DNA of 55,090 bases from Rhodospirillaceae bacterium (lineage in GTDB: Bacteria; Pseudomonadota; Alphaproteobacteria; UBA8366): contig PAZH01000049.1 in NCBI GenBank assembly GCA_002716125.1, positions 1-55,090 of the forward strand, read 5' to 3'. Both the position numbers and the translations under genes were made by a program. The notes below the pieces were generated by a model, which saw only the letters and a list, made by a program, of their open reading frames with translations, made no database searches and was not told the origin of the DNA. This document shows, piece after piece, positions 50,759 through 55,090 of the stretch. Numbering within the stretch: position 1 is the stretch's first letter; each line of letters opens with the position of its first letter.

Positions 50759-51520
50759 TTAGAACGGGAAGAGAATATCGTAGATCTCCTGTCCGTAGCG
50801 TGGCCGTTGTACGTCGGTCAGGATACCCCGTCCGCCGTATGCCAGGCGCGCTTCGGCGACTTGTTCGTAGTTGATCGTGTTGCTCGTCGTAATGTCCTGC
50901 GGCCGCACAATTCCGGTAATCGCGAGTTCGCGGACCTCGGCGTTGACGCGGGTTTCCTGCCGGCCTTCGATAACAAGGTTTCCGTTCGGCAGCACTTGCA
51001 CGACAATCGCGGCCACTTTTGTGTTCACTGTGTCGGTCCGGTCGATCTTACCGTCACCGAGGATCGATGAGTTGCTTGTGCCGTTCACGAGCGTTGCCGG
51101 TGTCACGGTCTCCGGGAAGATCGCATTCAGCGCCTGCTCATAGCCTAAGAAGTTCGGCAAAGTCGCGCCTTCGCTGTTGGTTCGCGTCCGTTCGATCTTG
51201 TTGTCCAAATCGACTGTATCCGTGATGGAGACGGTCACTGTCAGAATGTCGCCGACCTGGCTTGCGCGCAGATCTTTGAAGAAGGCACGTGAACCGGCGC
51301 GCCAAAGGGAGTTCGGCGCTCTTTCGTGTCGCACGGGCGCCGGCATCGGCATGGAAACCGGGCGATATCCGGTACGGTGCGTGGGGTTCTGCACGCGGGT
51401 CAGTTTCGGGTCGTCGCCGACTTGCGACAGCCGTTCCAGCGTATTGCATCCGCCTAAGACCGCTGCTGCGAGTGCGATGACCGCTACTTTGCGAATTGAT
51501 TTCATGTCGCGCGTTTTCAT
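50759..51520 (-). CDS. flgH: FlgH flagellar L-ring lipoprotein
   Basis: The protein has 253 residues. Signal peptide and lipobox are VAVIALAAAVLGGCNTLERL (lipidated Cys about 25). The mature part has the L-ring signature LWRAGSRAFFKDLRASQVGDILTVTVSI and the C-terminal GNLVIEGRQETRVNAEVRELAITGIVRPQDI. It forms the outer-membrane bushing. Start ATG 51520 follows AGGAG at 6-nt spacing. It is the last gene of the flgF-flgG-flgA-flgH operon. Confidence 0.96.
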   Translation of the reverse strand: MKTRDMKSIRKVAVIALAAAVLGGCNTLERLSQVGDDPKLTRVQNPTHRTGYRPVSMPMPAPVRHERAPNSLWRAGSRAFFKDLRASQVGDILTVTVSITDTVDLDNKIERTRTNSEGATLPNFLGYEQALNAIFPETVTPATLVNGTSNSSILGDGKIDRTDTVNTKVAAIVVQVLPNGNLVIEGRQETRVNAEVRELAITGIVRPQDITTSNTINYEQVAEARLAYGGRGILTDVQRPRYGQEIYDILFPF

Positions 51521-51529
51521 CTGCTGCTC

Positions 51530-52504
51530 CTACCGCGAGGCCAGACGGCCGAGTGGGCTCACAGTAACGGTGCCAGAATTCACCACGGTACCGTCGATGA
51601 CTTTGTGCGTTTTGGCGTTCAAAACGCGGATCGTGTCGCCCTTTGAGCCGTCTTGAAGCGCCTTGCCTTGCGCCGATAACACCATCCGGTCCGTGCGGAA
51701 AATCATGGTCACGATCGACCCTTTCTCCACCAGGACTGGAGTCCGAATTTCGCTTCGTTTTACCGGTCGTTCTGCCGATAGCGTCCGCAGCGGACTCATT
51801 CCGATCAGCTCCGAGACGTCGCGAAGGGCGTTCATATCAACTTTGTCCGCGCGACGGGTGACGAGGCGGATGTCCTTTGCGCCGATAATTTCCTTGCTCG
51901 ACATCCGGCGGACTAGCACGGGCACATCGATAATTCGATAGTATTTACCGGTGACGGTAATCCGCGATCCTCTGTGTTTGCCGCCGGCGCCAACGACGAT
52001 CGCCGAGAAACGATTTGTTTGGCGGTCGATTCTCAAGGTTTCGATTTGGACCGTCGGTAACGCTTCGCCCGGCAAGTACATTTGCAAGAGGCGGTTATCG
52101 AGATCGATCTCGAACCGATCCGACAGTTCCAGCTCTGAACGGATTCCGGCGCCTAAGGTCTCCTGAATCTGTTCCGTCGAAATATGATGTGTCGCGCGTT
52201 CGACAACGACATGGTCCATGGCGCTCAATGGCTTCCATTTCAGTCGAAATGAACGAGCCGTCCGATAAAGCCACTTCGCATTGAGAACCATCCGTCGGCC
52301 GGGATCGGGGGATTGCAAGACAACCCGTTCGCCGTGACGGCCGGCATCGTGAAATAGGTCTGCCAGTCTTACGACATTGTCCTTGACCACGACCTGTTGC
52401 TTTAGCGAAGCCGCGAGGCTCTCGGTCGTCGCCGTGCCCCCGAAAGTGAGGACGATGGCGAACCAGAGAATTTGTAGCTTTCTGCATTTACCGCGGGTCT
52501 TCAT
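51530..52504 (-). CDS. flgA: FlgA P-ring assembly chaperone
   Basis: The protein has 324 residues with an N-terminal signal peptide (LQILWFAIVLTFGGTATTESLAA). The C-terminal SAF-like FlgA domain includes DVPVLVRRMSSKEIIGAKDIRLVTR, IGMSPLRTLSAERPVKRSEI and VEKGSIVTMIFRTDRMVLSAQGKALQDGSKGDTIRVLN. FlgA is periplasmic and assists FlgI ring assembly. It lies 6 bp after flgG and 9 bp before flgH. Confidence 0.93.
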   Translation of the reverse strand: MKTRGKCRKLQILWFAIVLTFGGTATTESLAASLKQQVVVKDNVVRLADLFHDAGRHGERVVLQSPDPGRRMVLNAKWLYRTARSFRLKWKPLSAMDHVVVERATHHISTEQIQETLGAGIRSELELSDRFEIDLDNRLLQMYLPGEALPTVQIETLRIDRQTNRFSAIVVGAGGKHRGSRITVTGKYYRIIDVPVLVRRMSSKEIIGAKDIRLVTRRADKVDMNALRDVSELIGMSPLRTLSAERPVKRSEIRTPVLVEKGSIVTMIFRTDRMVLSAQGKALQDGSKGDTIRVLNAKTHKVIDGTVVNSGTVTVSPLGRLASR

Positions 52505-52510
52505 GACTAA

Positions 52511-53296
52511 TTACCTAACGTTCGACATCGTGGCCATCATCTGATCGGATGTCTCGATGACTTTGGAATTCATCTCATAAGCGCGCTGCGCTGTGATGAG
52601 ATTGGTAATTTCCTCAACAACGTTGACGTTTGAAGTCTCTAGGAAGCCTTGCTGAAGGCGACCGAAGCCGGCGGAGTCCGGATTACCGGTTGTTGCACCG
52701 CCGGAAGCCGGCGTTTCGAGATACAGGTTATCGCCAACAGCCAGAAGGCCTGCTTCGTTGGAGAAGTTGGCGAGGTTGAATTGGCCGACATTCTGCGGTG
52801 CCACCTGCCCATCGAGTTGAACAAGGACTTCACCGCTGGAATTGACAGTCACGTCGATCGCGCCGTCGGGAATGGTCAGTCCAGGTAGGACCGTGAAGCC
52901 ATCGACAGTGACAATTTCTCCATTCTCGCTTAGTTGAAAAGCGCCTGACCGGGTATAAGCTGTTTCACCGTCAGGCAACTCGACTTCAAAATATCCTTCA
53001 CCGTTGATCGCCAAATCGAGCGTGTTCTCGGTCAAGGTTAGGTTGCCTTGTTCCGCGATACGGTATACGGCAGCCGTCTTCACGCCGAGGCCGATCTGAA
53101 CACCAGCTGGCACGATTGTGCCCGCATCTGATGAATCGGAACCGACTCGCCGCTGGTTTTGATATAGTAAGTCTTGGAATTCCACACGCCGCCGCTGAAA
53201 CGCTGTGGTGTTCATGTTAGCGATATTATGGGAGATGACCTCAACGTTTAGCTGCTGAGCCAGCATCCCGGTCGCACCTATATTAAGCGATCTCAT
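52511..53296 (-). CDS. flgG: FlgG distal rod protein
   Basis: The protein has 261 residues. It starts MRSLNIGATGMLAQQLNVEVISHNIANMNTTAFQRRRVEFQDLLYQ and ends LETSNVNVVEEITNLITAQRAYEMNSKVIETSDQMM, the standard FlgG ends. It has the FlgG-type length and the GYFEVELPDGETAYTRSGAFQ middle. It polymerises into the distal rod that carries the P and L rings. A strong AGGAGG precedes the ATG. It is 12 bp downstream of flgF. Confidence 0.97.
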   Translation of the reverse strand: MRSLNIGATGMLAQQLNVEVISHNIANMNTTAFQRRRVEFQDLLYQNQRRVGSDSSDAGTIVPAGVQIGLGVKTAAVYRIAEQGNLTLTENTLDLAINGEGYFEVELPDGETAYTRSGAFQLSENGEIVTVDGFTVLPGLTIPDGAIDVTVNSSGEVLVQLDGQVAPQNVGQFNLANFSNEAGLLAVGDNLYLETPASGGATTGNPDSAGFGRLQQGFLETSNVNVVEEITNLITAQRAYEMNSKVIETSDQMMATMSNVR

Positions 53297-53308
53297 GGTT
53301 CGCCTCCT

Positions 53309-54043
53309 TTACGCACCGCTCGGACGGCGGGCGAGACGATTAATCGCCTTCATTTGCCGTTCGTGCTCTTGTTGAATAGAGCGTCCAAGGCTCTGGTATT
53401 GGCGGTGAATCCTGATCATCTCAGAAAGTTCCGCGATTGCCTGCACGTTAGACTCTTCCAGCATACCCTGGGCGATATGCGGTCTTTCAACGTCTTGCGG
53501 GAGCTCTTCGTCAGGCGCGATATACAGGTTGTTCGCCGATCGACGCAGTAACTGCTCGTTCTCGAATTTTACTAAACCGAGCTGAGCAATAGCGCCGGCG
53601 TCAACCGAGATTGTCCCATCCTTGCTTATCTCGATTCGGCCGACGTTGGCGGGAATGTTGATTTCATTACCACCATCATCAAGTACAGGGTTTCCTTGAC
53701 CCGTAACCAAACGATTCTCAGCATCTAGCTGAAATCGTCCATGACGTGTATAACGGTTACCGAGGGGGGTCTCGATCGTGAAGAATCCCTCCCCGGAAAT
53801 AGCTAAATCGAGAGGATTGTCGGTCGCAACGAGCGGTCCTTCAGAGGTATCGCGCATCGTGCCGATATCCTGCGTGAACGACTGTTTGTCGCTAATCGTC
53901 GGTTTTTGCAGATACTCTGTAAAAATTAGTCGTTCGGCTTTATAAGCCGTTGTATTCATATTCGCCATATTGTTTGCAACGATATCCATGTTTCGTCGCA
54001 AACCTAATTGGCGCGATAAAGCTATATAGGTTGGGGTCTCCAT
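53309..54043 (-). CDS. flgF: FlgF proximal rod protein
   Basis: The protein has 244 residues: N-terminal YIALSRQLGLRRNMDIVANNMANMNTTAYKAERLIF, the GFFTIETPLGNRYTRHGRFQ segment, and C-terminal LEESNVQAIAELSEMIRIHRQYQSLGRSIQQEHE. It is part of the rod between FlgB/C and FlgG; the proximal rod genes flgB, flgC and fliE are not here. First gene of flgF-flgG-flgA-flgH with a sigma-54 promoter about 50 bp upstream. Confidence 0.95.
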   Translation of the reverse strand: METPTYIALSRQLGLRRNMDIVANNMANMNTTAYKAERLIFTEYLQKPTISDKQSFTQDIGTMRDTSEGPLVATDNPLDLAISGEGFFTIETPLGNRYTRHGRFQLDAENRLVTGQGNPVLDDGGNEINIPANVGRIEISKDGTISVDAGAIAQLGLVKFENEQLLRRSANNLYIAPDEELPQDVERPHIAQGMLEESNVQAIAELSEMIRIHRQYQSLGRSIQQEHERQMKAINRLARRPSGA

Positions 54044-54092
54044 GACCTGGCCTCATCCTTCCTCATTGCAACTCATCCGGGCAATAAGGTTA

Positions 54093-54108
54093 GCAGGAAG
54101 CGTGCCAG
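54093..54108 (-). promoter_or_regulatory. Sigma-54 promoter of flgF-flgG-flgA-flgH
   Basis: On the minus strand the sequence is TGGCACG-CTTC-CTGCT: the -24 element is perfect, the -12 has one mismatch and GG-GC spacing is 12. It is the best -24 match in the window. Confidence 0.88.
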
Positions 54109-54110
54109 AT

Positions 54111-54125
54111 TAATTATTTATTAAA
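54111..54125. promoter_or_regulatory. CtrA-type binding box
   Basis: TTAA-TTATTTA-TTAA is a perfect TTAA-N7-TTAA element. It is palindromic, so it has no fixed direction. It lies 2 bp upstream of the flgF -24 element and about 245 bp before fliL. CtrA is encoded at 2856-3557. Confidence 0.6.
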
Positions 54126-54216
54126 AAACAATACGTTAATATATTTTTGTGCGATTTCTCAGTCCGGCTGACCGGTATCATATGTGACGAAACCAGGCAG
54201 GACTTTCCGTGGGGAG

Positions 54217-54229
54217 GGCATTTTTTGCG
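54217..54229. promoter_or_regulatory. FlbD-like site upstream of flgF
   Basis: GGCAT-TTT-TTGCG has one mismatch in each half. It lies about 118 bp upstream of the flgF -24 element, matching the layout of the other late promoters. Confidence 0.4.
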
Positions 54230-54368
54230 GACCGAATAGATTCGCTAATTATGTCATTTGTTTTGCCTTTTGTTGTTTCATTTATTATTGTTCTTCAAGT
54301 ATTACTTATGTGAAGATACAAGTGAAAAGCAGTTTCGTTGCTGATTTAATATTACAGAGACGTAGTAA

Positions 54369-54884
54369 ATGGCCGACGAATTCGATGATGATGATGAATT
54401 AGGTGACATCGAGGAAGGTGGGTCCGGCGGGGGATTAAAGAAAATCCTGATTATCGTCGGCGGGGTCGTTCTGCTTCTCATAATTGGCGGTGCGACGGCA
54501 TATTTCCTGGGTGCATTCGATTCATTGTTCGGCCCGTCAGAAGAAGAACTTCAGGCTGAGCAGCAACAGGCGGACTCCCTTGGGCATTTCTTCGAGCTGG
54601 AGGAGATGCTGGTCAGTATGGGGCGGGCCGGTCGCAAATCGAGTTTTCTGAAGTTGCGGATCAGCCTTGAACTTGAGCGCAAGGAAGACGAAGCCCACAT
54701 CAAGGCTGTTATGCCGCGCATTGTTGATAATTTTCAGGTATTCTTACGAGGATTGCGTATCGAAGAGTTGCAAGGTTCGCACGGTTTGTACCGCGTTAAG
54801 GAAGAGCTGTTGGTTCGCGTGAACGCGGCAGCTAATCCTGTTAAGGTCAAAGATGTTCTATTTAAGGAAATGTTGGTACAATAA
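54369..54884 (+). CDS. fliL: FliL flagellar basal-body-associated protein
   Basis: The protein has 171 residues. It has an acidic N-terminus (DEFDDDDELGDIEEGG), one membrane segment at about 27-50 (KKILIIVGGVVLLLIIGGATAYFLG) and a periplasmic domain (LEEMLVSMGRAGRKSSFLKLRISLELERKEDEAHI). FliL is a single-pass inner-membrane protein that surrounds the stator and supports torque. It precedes fliM, as in Caulobacter where the fliLM pair is CtrA-controlled. Confidence 0.93.
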   Translation: MADEFDDDDELGDIEEGGSGGGLKKILIIVGGVVLLLIIGGATAYFLGAFDSLFGPSEEELQAEQQQADSLGHFFELEEMLVSMGRAGRKSSFLKLRISLELERKEDEAHIKAVMPRIVDNFQVFLRGLRIEELQGSHGLYRVKEELLVRVNAAANPVKVKDVLFKEMLVQ

Positions 54885-54894
54885 GTGTTGGTGA

Positions 54895-55090
54895 ATGAGC
54901 CCACCGGGTATCGCCATGATGATAGATGATGAAGACGAAAATTTAGCCGACGATTCGGCCTCCGCCTTAGAGAACTCCGGCGACACTGAGGGCGACGATC
55001 TTTCTGCCGAATGGGCTGCGATGGCCGATGGCGGCGAGGAGGAAGGCGACGATCTTGCTGCCGAATGGGCTGCGATGGCCGATAGCGGCG
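54895..55090 (+). CDS. fliM: FliM flagellar switch protein, N-terminus (partial)
   Basis: The open frame begins at ATG 54895 (in-frame ATGs also at 54916 and 54919) and continues past the window end. Only the acidic leader is visible: IDDEDENLADDSASALENSGDTEG, then DDLSAEWAAMADGGEEE and DDLAAEWAAMADSG. The DDLAAEWAAM motif is typical of the N-terminus of alphaproteobacterial FliM (or the related FliN/FliM), and the place after fliL supports fliM. FliM is the CheY-binding subunit of the switch. The leader contains a tandem repeat, described separately. Confidence 0.7.
   Translation, partial: MSPPGIAMMIDDEDENLADDSASALENSGDTEGDDLSAEWAAMADGGEEEGDDLAAEWAAMADSG
54991..55090 (+). repeat. 54-bp tandem repeat in the fliM leader
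   Basis: Bases 54991-55036 and 55045-55090 match at 44 of 46 positions, with a period of 54 bp (18 codons). Each unit encodes GDDL(S/A)AEWAAMAD. The window ends inside the second copy, so further copies may follow. Confidence 0.9.

Larger units (their letters stand above)
54044..54368. promoter_or_regulatory. Divergent flgF-fliL control region
   Basis: These 325 non-coding bases separate flgF (minus) and fliL (plus). They contain the flgF sigma-54 promoter (54093-54108), a perfect CtrA-type box directly behind it (54111-54125), an IHF-like sequence AAACAATACGTTA (54127-54139, one mismatch to WATCAA-N4-TTR) and a FlbD-like element (54217-54229). The part next to fliL is AT-rich; its promoter was not identified. 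Confidence 0.65.

Overview
The window is an almost uninterrupted flagellar and chemotaxis region of an alphaproteobacterium. CtrA, SciP (DUF1153), FliX, FlbD, FlbT, FlaF, short flagellins of about 275 residues and a CheA-type protein ending in a receiver domain all point to Alphaproteobacteria. The che operon layout and the FliM/FliN/FliH types look Rhodospirillales-like, but this placement is an inference from gene content; no 16S or marker gene is present. GC content is moderate, with a few strikingly AT-rich patches.

Layout. 1-2777 (+): end of a cheA-type gene, then cheY-cheB-cheR. 2856-3557 (-): ctrA, divergent from fliI-fliJ (+, 3677-5451). 5448-17148 (-): a long operon fliF-fliG-fliH-fliN-motA-flbD-flhA-flhF, then a FliK-like protein and a small QueF-like (T-fold) protein. 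17524-17844 (-): sciP. 17982-21724 (-): hook operon fliK-flgD-flgE with a strong terminator. 22054-22476 (-): flaG, divergent from a phytanoyl-CoA-dioxygenase-family gene (23050, +). 23882-37454: an accessory region with a HAD dehalogenase-like gene, a lipoprotein, a beta-propeller glycosidase-like gene, a PglD-like acyltransferase, a multi-PAS histidine kinase, three TPR-glycosyltransferases, a WbqC-like gene and a DegT-type aminotransferase. This resembles a flagellin-glycosylation island. 37685-39627 (+): two flagellin genes and a terminator. 39814-40633 (+): flbT-flaF. 40657-49385 (-): flgI-flgJ(rod-binding)-flgN-flgK-flgL followed by two more TPR-glycosyltransferases. 49622-50607 (+): fliX and dksA. 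50759-54043 (-): flgF-flgG-flgA-flgH. 54369-55090 (+): fliL and the start of fliM, cut by the window end.

Regulation. Seven good -24/-12 (sigma-54) promoters are visible, upstream of fliK, flaG, the dioxygenase gene, both flagellins, flgI and flgF. Each has one or more copies of a 13-bp palindrome-like element, GGCAA-N3-TTGCC, placed about 65-120 bp upstream. One further perfect copy lies upstream of fliF with no sigma-54 promoter. The natural candidate for the binding protein is FlbD, encoded here, with FliX as its partner. One perfect CtrA-type box (TTAA-N7-TTAA) abuts the flgF promoter. The window therefore holds most of a Caulobacter-style flagellar hierarchy: CtrA/SciP (early), FliX/FlbD with sigma-54 (late), and FlbT/FlaF (flagellin synthesis control).

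Most interesting items: the promoter/enhancer regulon, which also takes in a dioxygenase gene; a degenerate QueF-fold protein that has lost its catalytic residues and is translationally coupled to a FliK-like gene; five TPR-glycosyltransferases of two types flanking the flagellins; and an AT-rich mosaic patch inside one of them.
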